DNA from: Salinivirgaceae bacterium
GTDB lineage: Bacteria > Bacteroidota > Bacteroidia > Bacteroidales > SZUA-534
Length of the DNA: 48,644 bases
Direction of reading: 5' to 3'
Assembly (NCBI GenBank): GCA_027858735.1
Contig: JAQICC010000437.1
Span: forward strand, 1-48,644
The notes beneath the pieces are model-generated. The model was not told the origin of the DNA and ran no database searches. It saw only the letters and a program-made list of their open reading frames with translations. The translations under genes and the position numbers were made by a program. This document shows, piece after piece, positions 17,801 to 25,577 of the stretch (within the stretch, counting starts at the first letter, position 1; each line of letters starts with the position of its first letter).

Positions 17801-18608
17801 AAACCGAACGGAATATTGCTTCACTATTTTTAAGCTCGTGTTTTATAATTTCCGATGTCGTAATGTCTTGAATTATACCAATGGACTGTTGTGGCAACTC
17901 AGACTGACTATAATTCGTATAACTTCTAAGAATAACATGCTTAATAGTACCATTTTTTAGCCTCAACCTATGTGTAATTTCATAACCCAATTTATTTTTT
18001 AATGCTGACTTAAACTCTTCTTCAACTTTAGAACGATCTTTCTCATATACAAATTCTAAATAGCTATTAAAAGAAGGTTTAATACTGTTGGATTCAATAT
18101 TTAGAATTTTAAATATCTGATCGGACCAAAAATGTTTTTTCGATTTGTGATTTTCAACCCAATAGCCCAAACTAGCAATTTCTTGCGATTCCTTTAATTG
18201 TCGCTTTTTTTCATTTAACTCTGCACGTACTAATTGAAGACTGGTAATGTTATGAAGTGTAAATAGAATGGAATTATTTGAATATTTCTTAAGTGCAAGC
18301 TTGTAAGTTATGTCCTTTGAAGTATAAATAAACTCAAGATCTTTGGTATTTCCAGATAAGACTAATTGAGTTAGTGGCTTGCAGTTAAATCCTTCAAGAA
18401 AACTAAAAATTTCATGGGCAGGTATAGGATCATGAATTTCTTTAATATTAGCGATCTTATTAAATGACTTATTGGATACAGAAACATAAAAAAACACATC
18501 GCTTTCTTTTCGATCAATCGAGATTACACCTTGAGGTTCAATTGATTCATTGAAAAGTACATCCACCGAAATTTGTCCAATAATTGGATGCTTGGATTTC
18601 TTGTCCAT
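14826..18608 (-). CDS. Multi-PAS protein without output domain
   Basis: A 1260-residue soluble protein that I divide into about ten PAS or PAS-like units: about 1-115, 140-257, 262-385, 390-510, 517-640, 645-760, 770-885, 895-1010, 1015-1130 and 1135-1250. Most end in a typical linker such as GIIQDITTSE, AMVQDISAEKEA or GISVDITKLKEAE. Units 2, 6, 7, 8 and 9 share an opening like LGYWEYD or VGYWDYD (PAS_3-like). There are no transmembrane segments, no HisKA/HATPase, GGDEF, EAL, HTH or receiver domain; the last PAS ends the protein. Such an array would sense or scaffold and needs a partner. It lies 52 bp downstream of the DUF6427 gene on the same strand. Confidence 0.85.
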   Translation of the reverse strand: MDKKSKHPIIGQISVDVLFNESIEPQGVISIDRKESDVFFYVSVSNKSFNKIANIKEIHDPIPAHEIFSFLEGFNCKPLTQLVLSGNTKDLEFIYTSKDITYKLALKKYSNNSILFTLHNITSLQLVRAELNEKKRQLKESQEIASLGYWVENHKSKKHFWSDQIFKILNIESNSIKPSFNSYLEFVYEKDRSKVEEEFKSALKNKLGYEITHRLRLKNGTIKHVILRSYTNYSQSELPQQSIGIIQDITTSEIIKHELKNSEAIFRSVFDFAPIAIVLVNDQYSPVFCNNQFSELVGYSIEQIYKHGLKDFTHVDDYENNLLQYQRLFKGEVDSFSLTKRYVRKCGRILWAKVIVSSINGSKGKGKMAIAMVQDISAEKEATEALVKSEYQYRTLIDNASDGIGLFDYDFKPIVYNDILYKMLGYSHTEYLEFDHNKYELFHPEDVLAAHEALTSLRNGERALIENRMRNKDGTYSFFSISYIPVKHEGKPAILIFRRNISKRKIAEQQNEEYRLFLETLMDNLPVSLFAKTTPDFRYLYWNSTIERVTGIPAEDAIGKNDYELMQFRQLADQYFDEDQKLLKSRRKLESEHEFTNSIGEVKQFKTIKTLHQSNTGNPLILGISVDITKLKEAEKLVEQSTQMLKQAQKIAKLGYWEYDVKKDLFFDNLENRQILGTETLSYFINYKQFIELLHESDRDRVKQAFKKCINNKTPGEGLIKVLVSSKIKHIAIKYTPIEDDKGKVIKLRGTCLDITRIRKSEMALRESESRLKQAEHIAKVGYWDYDFVKEKTKFSDEILNILEVYDRNSKLGLNEFFESVHDDDRIKVTSQFQKSKTSNQPFDIVFKIVTYNNNLKVIKAIGTFVKNQDGGIARSIGTIQDITDIKKNEIELEKSAKQLKDIQRASKIGFIEQFVNSQQVKFSETLVKILEFDDSIELRDIDDYNILIHPHDKMTILKTIEKSLNNKQSYNLQYRLILKSGRTMYVNEICSIDINKPKAVITRIIQDVTALKEQKIVLDKVSEAQETTLLGNWEYNLATNHYKFNKGLKDLYHIQKADDEITNADFLQLIHADDRHDVEKAISDAGKVVESFTLNYRIKLANGQEKYVQNFGNFYKNALDEEVIYGVVRDVSDYRNILNTLNDKTELFKAITENSLLGIVIYQNGQRVFANDKWAEMVGVDKEQLNSGLELNQIFKSESTELINVLFSQWHEFNLTEYTNKITLKPLNSPEFVIEIFAKQIQYLNKEAMLIIALPSQNN

Positions 18609-18660
18609 TGTAATGATTTAGCTTAATTGGTCAATGTAACGTTTAAGATAGCAAATTGGT

Positions 18661-19647
18661 TTATTGAAACCAAATTATTACGAATACTGCAATTAAAGTT
18701 AGTGTAAATATCACTTCGCCTATCCAATTGCGTCGTATGTCAGTAAAAAAACCAGTACAAATAATTGAAACCGGAATAGCAAAAACCATGGAAAGTTCGT
18801 ATCCGAACGATGGATGCAAATAAAATAATGCTACAACATAGGCTGCGAACCAAAAAAACAAAGCAAAATATTTCCTTGTGCTTATCTTTTTTAATCCAAC
18901 TACTCTAGCCCCATTAAATATTGAAATTATAATAACGAACGAAAGAAAAATAAAAGCTCCAACTGAATAATTGGTAAAGACTAGGTCAGGAGCTGATAAA
19001 GTCATAATAGAATGTATTTTACCCAATAAACCTTGAAAATTATTTGTTAAGAACAGAATACATAAATAAAAAATAAATGGTGTTATTATACCTAACACGG
19101 ATGAAAACCATTCGCGCCAGTTAAACGTTCGCAAATAAATAAGGGTCAACCAAATAGCAAAAATAAAAACATAAATATTTGGATAAATTAGGGCTCCTAA
19201 ACCTAAAAAGAAACCACTCTCAAAATATCGCTTAAATTGATGCTTTGATTTTTCAAACAAAAATGCTTTATCAAGAGCAAGCAATACAAACAAATTCCCT
19301 AGTAAAAGTGGATGTAGCATTTGGTAAGATGAAACTACCGATGTTAAAACCACAAAAATTACGGAAGGTAAGTAGGTTTTATTCTCAATAAAAATATATT
19401 TGAAATTCAACCTTATTAATATATACGACTCAACTATAACTAAAATTAAGGCAAAAATTACTGAAGCCTTGGGATGAAAACTAAACAACTGCAATACCCA
19501 TTTATAAACAAGTGTGGTATTGCCAATTTCTGCTACTTCTCTTGTGATAGGTAATTCAAATAAACTTGGTATCCACAATATAATACCCAAAATGGGGATT
19601 AAAAAAATTACTGATGGATGATTACTTTTGAATAATTTTAGCAGCAT
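18661..19647 (-). CDS. DUF6427 integral membrane protein
   Basis: A 328-residue polytopic membrane protein with about nine or ten hydrophobic segments spread along its length, starting with a short basic N-terminus (MLLKLFKSNHPSV). MLHPLLLGNLFVLLALDKAF and GFFLGLGALIYPNIYVFIFA resemble the DUF6427 family of Bacteroidota. No enzymatic function is known to me. It starts 9 bp after the purD stop codon, so it is probably co-transcribed with purD, an arrangement that recurs in the phylum as far as I recall. A role in envelope biology is only a guess. Confidence 0.75.
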   Translation of the reverse strand: MLLKLFKSNHPSVIFLIPILGIILWIPSLFELPITREVAEIGNTTLVYKWVLQLFSFHPKASVIFALILVIVESYILIRLNFKYIFIENKTYLPSVIFVVLTSVVSSYQMLHPLLLGNLFVLLALDKAFLFEKSKHQFKRYFESGFFLGLGALIYPNIYVFIFAIWLTLIYLRTFNWREWFSSVLGIITPFIFYLCILFLTNNFQGLLGKIHSIMTLSAPDLVFTNYSVGAFIFLSFVIIISIFNGARVVGLKKISTRKYFALFFWFAAYVVALFYLHPSFGYELSMVFAIPVSIICTGFFTDIRRNWIGEVIFTLTLIAVFVIIWFQ

Positions 19648-19656
19648 AAACTTTAT

Positions 19657-20925
19657 TTATAAATCAAATCCTATATCGTTTCTGAAATATTTTTTATCGA
19701 ACTGAATGGTATTTGCACTGTCAAACGATTTTTTCAATGCTTCCTCTTTATTTGCACCAAAAGATGTAACTGCAATTACACGTCCACCATTTGTAACAAC
19801 ATCGTTGCCATTTACACCGGTTCCAGCATGAAAAACAATACTATCGGTAACCTTCTCAATTCCTGTTATTATCTTACCTTTTTCATATTCTTCAGGATAT
19901 CCACCAGAAACCAATACAACCGTAGTTGCTGTTTCATCTTTGATGGTAAATGATTGCTCGTTTAATTTCTTTTCAGGAATGGCTGCTAAAAGTTCTAAAA
20001 AATCAGACTCTATTCTTGGAATTACCACTTGGGTTTCAGGATCACCCATTCGCACATTGTATTCAATTACCATAGGTTCATTATTTACCATTATTAGTCC
20101 AATAAATATAAATCCTTGGTATTCAATTCCTTCTTTTTTAAGCCCCTCAATGGTAGGCTCAACAATACGATCAATCACTTTTTGGGTAAATACCTTATCG
20201 GCAAATGGAACTGGTGAAATAGCACCCATGCCACCTGTATTTAAACCGGTATCGCCTACGCCAATTCTTTTGTAGTCTTTGGCTTCGGGTAATAGTTTAT
20301 AATTATCGCCATCGGTTAACACAAAGTATGAAACTTCAATACCGTCCAAAAATTCCTCAATTACAACTTTGGCAGATGCATCACCGAATTGCCCTTCAAG
20401 CATAACTTTTAACGAGTCTTTCGCTTCTTGCAAATCGTTAATAATTAAAACTCCTTTCCCCGCTGCCAAGCCATCGGCCTTTAAAACATAAGGGGCTTTC
20501 ATGGTATCTAAAAAGGTACAAGCTTCATTATAAGTATCTAAAGTAAAGCTACCATAAGCGGCAGTAGGTATATTGTACTTTGCCATAAACTCTTTGGCAA
20601 CTTCTTTACTACCTTCAAGTTCTGCACCTCTTTTATCGGGTCCAATAACAGGTATGTTTTTTAACTCCGCATCATTCACAAAAAAATCGCGGACTCCTTT
20701 TACTAATGGATCTTCAGGTCCAACAACTACCAAATCAATATTTAACTCTAAGGCTTTTTGCTTCAAAGCCGGAAAATCGGTAGGTGAAACATCAATATTC
20801 TCGCCCACTTCACGTGTTCCGGCATTGCCCGGAGCTATATATAATTTTGTAAGTTTTTTACTTTGTGCAATCTTCCATGCCAATGTATGCTCTCTGCCGC
20901 CCGATCCTAGGATTAATACGTTCAT
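19657..20925 (-). CDS. purD: Phosphoribosylamine-glycine ligase
   Basis: PurD ligates glycine to phosphoribosylamine using ATP, the second step of purine synthesis. The 422-residue protein starts with NVLILGSGGREHTLAWKI, the family signature, and includes VVGPEDPLVKGV, the ATP-grasp block YVLKADGLAAGKGVLI and the metal-binding EYNVRMGDPETQVV. I chose the ATG at 20925 directly before this N-terminus. The frame stays open for another 36 codons upstream, but that translation is unlike any PurD and overlaps the SRAP gene's downstream gap. DUF6427 follows 9 bp later. Confidence 0.97.
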   Translation of the reverse strand: MNVLILGSGGREHTLAWKIAQSKKLTKLYIAPGNAGTREVGENIDVSPTDFPALKQKALELNIDLVVVGPEDPLVKGVRDFFVNDAELKNIPVIGPDKRGAELEGSKEVAKEFMAKYNIPTAAYGSFTLDTYNEACTFLDTMKAPYVLKADGLAAGKGVLIINDLQEAKDSLKVMLEGQFGDASAKVVIEEFLDGIEVSYFVLTDGDNYKLLPEAKDYKRIGVGDTGLNTGGMGAISPVPFADKVFTQKVIDRIVEPTIEGLKKEGIEYQGFIFIGLIMVNNEPMVIEYNVRMGDPETQVVIPRIESDFLELLAAIPEKKLNEQSFTIKDETATTVVLVSGGYPEEYEKGKIITGIEKVTDSIVFHAGTGVNGNDVVTNGGRVIAVTSFGANKEEALKKSFDSANTIQFDKKYFRNDIGFDL

Positions 20926-21061
20926 ATCTGTTTTTTGTGAATTTGTGGTAAAAATAAGAATAACTGCTTGAAAAGTAAATGTATTGTGGTTTTTTTTAGG
21001 CTCCGCTCTTCTACTCCGCTCATTGTGCAGCATAGCGCTTATTTGGGAAGTTTAATAAGAG

Positions 21062-21853
21062 TTAAGCAACTAATTCAGGGTATTCAAAAGACTCTTGAAC
21101 CTTTCCTGAATTTACATAATCAGCGAATTCCTTTTTTAAAAACCGAATTGTTGAATGATATTTCATCTTTTCTGCGGCATATGGCTTAAAAAATTGCTTA
21201 CTAATTTCAGTTTTACTCAAGGACTCATCAAGAAATTTATGGATTTGATTTTCGTCAACGATTAAAAGCATTCGAGAGCCATCATGTGCTTTAGGGTTAT
21301 TATGCAGTTTTGAGGTAAGGGCATTTGGTGGGGTGGTAATTATCGAAAATCCTTCTATTACTTCACCGGTGGTTTTATCTACATATTCATTCCAAATTCC
21401 ACCTAAATAAAACAGACCTCCATGTTCCGGATAAATAAAATACGGATAGGTTTGACCCTTGAAATGAAAGAATTCCCAATACCCATCGACAGGAATAATG
21501 CAGCGTTTGGAATAAATCAGATCTTTGTGCTGCCAGAATACGTTTTCACTCCGTGAGTTTAATAATGGACGCCCTGCTTTTTCTTGCTTTGTTTTACTAT
21601 CCCAAAAATTCCAGTTTAGGGTCCATGCTCTATTGGTAAATTTATATTCACCCTTGTATTTTGCTAACGTGGTTATTACTGGCTTTGCTTTTCCAACAGC
21701 TACCGGGTGTTCCATTAATTCCAAACCATTTTCAGGCTTTGGAGGATCAATAAAGGTTTTGTAAAAGAGTTGTGGTATTTCATCTTGTGGATTTTTTTGC
21801 AATTGCTGTAGCAATACCTCTCTTATTTTTCTTGTTCCTACCCAGTAACACAT
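21062..21853 (-). CDS. SRAP-domain abasic-site protein (HMCES/YedK family)
   Basis: SRAP proteins form a thiazolidine crosslink between their N-terminal cysteine and abasic sites in single-stranded DNA, protecting forks from strand breaks. The start is fixed by chemistry: MCYWVG gives Cys2, which becomes the N-terminus after methionine removal. The other active-site residues line up with YedK: N99 in LLNSRSEN, E127 in IIPVDGYWEFF, and His184 in SKLHNNPKAHDGSRM. The length of 263 is somewhat above YedK (222) but normal for Bacteroidota. It lies downstream of dinB, dnaE and GxxExxY on the same strand, suiting a damage-tolerance role. Confidence 0.92.
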   Translation of the reverse strand: MCYWVGTRKIREVLLQQLQKNPQDEIPQLFYKTFIDPPKPENGLELMEHPVAVGKAKPVITTLAKYKGEYKFTNRAWTLNWNFWDSKTKQEKAGRPLLNSRSENVFWQHKDLIYSKRCIIPVDGYWEFFHFKGQTYPYFIYPEHGGLFYLGGIWNEYVDKTTGEVIEGFSIITTPPNALTSKLHNNPKAHDGSRMLLIVDENQIHKFLDESLSKTEISKQFFKPYAAEKMKYHSTIRFLKKEFADYVNSGKVQESFEYPELVA

Positions 21854-21876
21854 ATTGTTTGATTTTTATTTTCTCG

Positions 21877-21908
21877 CTGAGTTTCGCAGATTGTTATCGC
21901 TGATTTAC
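21877..21908. repeat. Direct repeat flanking GxxExxY gene (copy A)
   Basis: This 32-nt stretch, beginning CTGAGTTTCGCAGATTGTTA, matches copy B at 22385-22417, beginning CCGAGTTTCGTAGATCAATA. The orientation is the same, with about 25 of 32 positions identical by eye. The two copies bracket the GxxExxY gene. Confidence 0.6.
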
Positions 21909-21986
21909 ACCAAAATTATTCAAATTTTGTACACTCTTCATATAAATTCAGGTTAACCTGCAATACCTTATTTCCTTTTTTAAAGA

Positions 21987-22364
21987 CTATAAACCATTAA
22001 CAATTCTGGTTATTGACTGTTTTAAACTAGACGAATTAAAATTGATTAGCAATCCTAGCTTTTTGTTAGTCAGTTTTAAATAAGTTAGCAGTTGTTTGTG
22101 GTGTACATCCAATAAATTTTCAACTGATTTAACTTCTACTATTACCAAATTGTTTACTATAATATCCAAACGAAATCCTACTTCAAATTCAATCTTTTTG
22201 TAATTCATAGGAATAGCTACTTGTCTCTTAACATCGTATCCTATTTCTTCTAATTCAAAAGTCAAAGCTGTTTCATATACACTTTCAAGTAATCCTGGCC
22301 CAAGTTCACTATTTACTTTAAAAGCTGCTCCTCTTATGTCGTATGAAATATCATTTTCATTCAT
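21987..22364 (-). CDS. GxxExxY family protein (PD-(D/E)XK-like)
   Basis: A 125-residue GxxExxY protein. The name motif GLLESVY is at residues 24-30. The core FRLDIIVNNLVIVEVKS contains D67, E77 and K79 in the spacing of the PD-(D/E)XK nuclease superfamily. No biochemical function is established as far as I know. Members are very common as stand-alone small genes in Bacteroidota and are often preceded by near-repetitive sequence, which is the case here: related repeats flank the gene and a long inverted repeat sits just upstream. This suggests either mobility or a conserved leader. It lies between dnaE and the SRAP gene. Confidence 0.85.
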   Translation of the reverse strand: MNENDISYDIRGAAFKVNSELGPGLLESVYETALTFELEEIGYDVKRQVAIPMNYKKIEFEVGFRLDIIVNNLVIVEVKSVENLLDVHHKQLLTYLKLTNKKLGLLINFNSSSLKQSITRIVNGL

Positions 22365-22384
22365 AGTTGTTTGTTTTTTTATTA

Positions 22385-22480
22385 CCGAGTTTCGTAGATC
22401 AATATCGCTAATTTTACGCAGAAGTTGATTAATTTTCAGCGAAACTCTGCGTAAAAATTTGCGATAATCTGCGAGAAATC
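22385..22480. repeat. Long imperfect inverted repeat upstream of GxxExxY gene
   Basis: Inner arms TTTTACGCAGA (22412-22422) and TCTGCGTAAAA (22446-22456) are perfect complements of 11 bp. The outer parts continue the pairing: TCGTAGAT plus ATATCGC (22392-22408) with GCGATAATCTGCGA (22461-22474). A single transcript could fold into a stem of about 30 bp with a 23-nt loop. It sits between the dnaE stop (22485) and the GxxExxY start (22364). It also contains copy B of the flanking direct repeat. Confidence 0.7.
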
Positions 22481-22484
22481 AATA

Positions 22485-25478
22485 TTACCCACTTGCAAAA
22501 CGTCCCATTTTTTTACCCTTGCCAAAAATGCGGGCTTCAGTAAAACGAGGGTCGGGTTTAAAAGGAAGGCGAGCCATCTTTTCTATCTCAATGCTTGGAA
22601 ATCCAAATTCCATAACTACTCTACCTTCTAACAAATAAACCCCATAGCCGGTAAAGGGATATTTAACAATGGTAGAGGGAAAATTCACCGTATCGAAAAA
22701 CTGTCCATACATATCTAAAAAACAGCCAAAATGCATCCACTGCCGGCTTACAGTATGTACATTTTTTATGGTTACCAAATCACCAACCATACGTACACGT
22801 TGGCCTACCTTATTATTCAAATTGGCCGCATAGGTGTTCCCACGATACTCGGTTTCCAACAAATCAATTCGAGAAACGCTTACCGGAAAACCCAATAATT
22901 CATATTCATCGTAAGCATCTTCCAATTGGGTTTGCGAAAGCTTGGGTAGCTCAAACTTTTTGTGGGGCTGCGGAAACAGTTGTTTGCTCACCGCTTGCAC
23001 ATCGTTTTTGTTAAAATACAAATGAGCCTCCCACAACAGCACACTTTTCGATTTTCCAGTAAAACGCAAGGCTCCAACCCTTATCAAAATTTTAAACTGC
23101 TCAATTCCTACTTTTACCCGTTCTGCAAAATCAATAAAATCGGCATATTCTCCATTTTTTTCACGCTCAGTAATTATTTGCTGAGCTAATTTATTTTCCA
23201 AACTTTTTACATGAATAAAGCCCAAGTAAATATCCTTTCCGCAAATACTTGTCATATAGAATCCTTGGTTTACACAAGGTAACTTAATTCGAGCTCCCAA
23301 TACACGAGCCTCGTTTACATACAACCAAGTACTATAAAAACCTCCGAAATTATTGATTACCGCTACCATAAATTCAAGCGGATAGTAGGTTTTTAGGTAC
23401 AAACTCTGATAACTCTCCACCGCATACGATGCCGAGTGTGCCTTCGAAAAAGCATAACCGGCAAACGACGAAATCTGCCGCCAGACTTCATCGGTAAGGG
23501 TATCGGGGTAACCGCGTTGTTTGCAGTTACCAAAAAAAGTATCTTGAATGCGTTGAAATTCTTTCTTTGACCTATACTTGCCGCTCATGGCGCGACGTAA
23601 AATATCGGCATCACTTAAATCGAGCCCCGCAAAATGATGACATATTTTAATCACATCTTCCTGATACACCATTACACCATAGGTTTCGCCCAGTTGCTGT
23701 TTAAATATTTCGTGCAAATATTTAAACCCTTTGGGATCATGAAAGCGTTTAATATATTCTTTCATCATACCCGATTTCGCCACCCCCGGGCGAATAATGG
23801 AACTGGCAGCTACAAGACGTAAATAATCGTTGCACTTTAGCTTTTTCAATAAACCCCGCATGGCTGGCGACTCAATGTAAAAACACCCAATGGCATCACC
23901 ATTATGCAGGCGATTATTTACTTTACGGTCTTTTTTAAACTCCTCAACACGATGCACATCAACAATTTCACCTCTATTTTGCTGTACAATTTCGGCACAC
24001 TCCTGAATATGGCCAATGCCCCTTTGACTTAATATATCCAGCTTCTCAAATCCAATCATTTCGGCCACATACATGTCCCACTGTATTGTGGGGAATCCTT
24101 TGGGTGGCATATCAAGTGCCACATAATCGGTTAATGGGCGCTCCGATATAATTACACCGCCTGCATGAATAGAGCGTATATTGGGAAAGTCGATAATGCG
24201 TTTGCCAATATTTAGTAGCTGATTTAAAATGGAATCTCCATCGACCACCTTATGCGGATTGGCTACCAACTCATCAATCTCACCTTTGGGCAATCCGTAT
24301 ACCTTACCTAATTCGCGAAGAATGGCACGGTCTTTAAAGGTTACAGTAGCTCCCAACAAAGCCACATGTTCGTAACCAAAACGTTCAAATATATAGTTGT
24401 GCACCATATCGCGGTCTTTCCACGAAAAATCAATGTCAAAATCGGGTGGACTAGTACGCTTGGGATTCAAAAATCGTTCAAAATACAGGTCGAGCTCAAT
24501 GGGGTCGACATCGGTAATTTTTAAGCAATAAGCTACAATACTATTGGCTCCACTACCCCGCCCCACATGATAAATACCCTTGCCCAGGGTAAAATTTATA
24601 ATATCCCATGCAATTAAAAAGTAAGACGAGAAGCCCAAATCATCAATTACTTTTAGCTCGTGCGCCAAACGTTCTCGAGCTACACGGTTCTCTCGCCCGT
24701 AACGATAAATCATTCCTTCGGTGGCTAACTTCTGCAATAAGGCAATATCGTTTTGCCGGCTTTCTGTATATCTCTTTTTATTTTTAGGTTCCTTAAAATT
24801 GAATCCAACTTTACACTGCTGCAACAAGTTTTTAGTATTCCTAATAACCTGAGGATAAAAATGGTAAAGGCTCTCCAAAGCTTCGGTATCAATAAAACGT
24901 TCATCGGGCAATGCCATTTGTTTGTTAGCAAGTTGTGAAATCAACACGTTTTCATCTACGGCACGCAGGCATTGGTGCACTTCGTAATCGGCCAACGATT
25001 TTAAAGTAATGGGATAATGCACCACCAATTTACTTTGATCGTTTTTAAACTCCGAGGTAATTAATTGTGAAATATCAAAGGGCCGAATTCCAATAAATTC
25101 GTTATTCTCTAATTGCTGCGGGTTCCCCTTTACGTATGGATAAACCACAAACACATTTCTGAACTTTGGGGCTACATTGGGCAAAGGAATTTTATTTAGG
25201 TTATGATGCGTTAAAAACCTATTGAGCTCGGAAAAACCTTGATTATTCTTGGCTATCCCTATAAACAGCAGCAGATTATCGCGCCTAAATTCAATACCCG
25301 CAATGGGTTGAATATCATTCTCATTACACTCTTTAATAAAATCCATAATGCCCTGCGAACTGTTAATATCAGTTAAAACAAGGTTTTTTATATGGAGTTG
25401 TTTAGCTTGCGTAACGAGTTCCTCAACCGAGAGGGTTCCGTAGCGCAGGCTGTAATATGTGTGGCAATTAATAAACAT
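22485..25478 (-). CDS. Error-prone-type DNA polymerase III alpha (DnaE paralogue)
   Basis: A C-family polymerase of 997 residues, about 150-200 shorter than replicative DnaE and close to the DnaE2 group. The palm carries SPPDFDIDF (about 344-352) with the catalytic aspartates, and GRGSGANSIVAYCLKI and SIHAGGVIIS are typical. The finger and helix-hairpin-helix region follows, and the protein ends soon after an OB-fold without the tau-binding C-terminus. The N-terminal PHP domain has lost metal ligands: NCHTYYSL instead of HxH, TDI instead of TDH, and no histidine at DNLLLF. Proofreading is therefore unlikely. It lies downstream of dinB, 100 bp away. A translesion or mutagenic role is inferred. 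Confidence 0.9.
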   Translation of the reverse strand: MFINCHTYYSLRYGTLSVEELVTQAKQLHIKNLVLTDINSSQGIMDFIKECNENDIQPIAGIEFRRDNLLLFIGIAKNNQGFSELNRFLTHHNLNKIPLPNVAPKFRNVFVVYPYVKGNPQQLENNEFIGIRPFDISQLITSEFKNDQSKLVVHYPITLKSLADYEVHQCLRAVDENVLISQLANKQMALPDERFIDTEALESLYHFYPQVIRNTKNLLQQCKVGFNFKEPKNKKRYTESRQNDIALLQKLATEGMIYRYGRENRVARERLAHELKVIDDLGFSSYFLIAWDIINFTLGKGIYHVGRGSGANSIVAYCLKITDVDPIELDLYFERFLNPKRTSPPDFDIDFSWKDRDMVHNYIFERFGYEHVALLGATVTFKDRAILRELGKVYGLPKGEIDELVANPHKVVDGDSILNQLLNIGKRIIDFPNIRSIHAGGVIISERPLTDYVALDMPPKGFPTIQWDMYVAEMIGFEKLDILSQRGIGHIQECAEIVQQNRGEIVDVHRVEEFKKDRKVNNRLHNGDAIGCFYIESPAMRGLLKKLKCNDYLRLVAASSIIRPGVAKSGMMKEYIKRFHDPKGFKYLHEIFKQQLGETYGVMVYQEDVIKICHHFAGLDLSDADILRRAMSGKYRSKKEFQRIQDTFFGNCKQRGYPDTLTDEVWRQISSFAGYAFSKAHSASYAVESYQSLYLKTYYPLEFMVAVINNFGGFYSTWLYVNEARVLGARIKLPCVNQGFYMTSICGKDIYLGFIHVKSLENKLAQQIITEREKNGEYADFIDFAERVKVGIEQFKILIRVGALRFTGKSKSVLLWEAHLYFNKNDVQAVSKQLFPQPHKKFELPKLSQTQLEDAYDEYELLGFPVSVSRIDLLETEYRGNTYAANLNNKVGQRVRMVGDLVTIKNVHTVSRQWMHFGCFLDMYGQFFDTVNFPSTIVKYPFTGYGVYLLEGRVVMEFGFPSIEIEKMARLPFKPDPRFTEARIFGKGKKMGRFASG

Positions 25479-25524
25479 TAAAAATTTGATTTTAAATTAC
25501 TTAGAGTGAACTAGAGTTGTACCG

Positions 25525-25570
25525 CCGCCTTCCAGGCGGTAAATATTCAGTATTACCGGCAGGATGCCGG
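25525..25570. repeat. Tandem GC-rich hairpins between dinB and dnaE
   Basis: Two perfect 6-bp stems with 3-nt loops lie side by side: CCGCCT/AGGCGG (25525-25530 with 25534-25539) and CCGGCA/TGCCGG (25556-25561 with 25565-25570). The GC content is far above the surroundings. They fill the 99-bp gap between the two polymerase genes, in the position to act as a processing or attenuating element in a shared transcript, or simply as REP-like sequence. Confidence 0.6.
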
Positions 25571-25577
25571 CCCGCCA

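Noticed and set aside
14826-18608. PAS protein as a hybrid histidine kinase
   Set aside because: No HisKA, HATPase or receiver motif is present anywhere; the last PAS reaches the stop codon.
20926-21033. N-terminal extension of PurD by 36 residues
   Set aside because: The extension is unlike PurD; NVLILGSGGREH directly follows the ATG at 20925, as in the family.
22485-25478. The DnaE gene as the replicative polymerase
   Set aside because: It is too short, lacks the tau-binding C-terminus, has a degraded PHP site and sits next to dinB and an S24 repressor.
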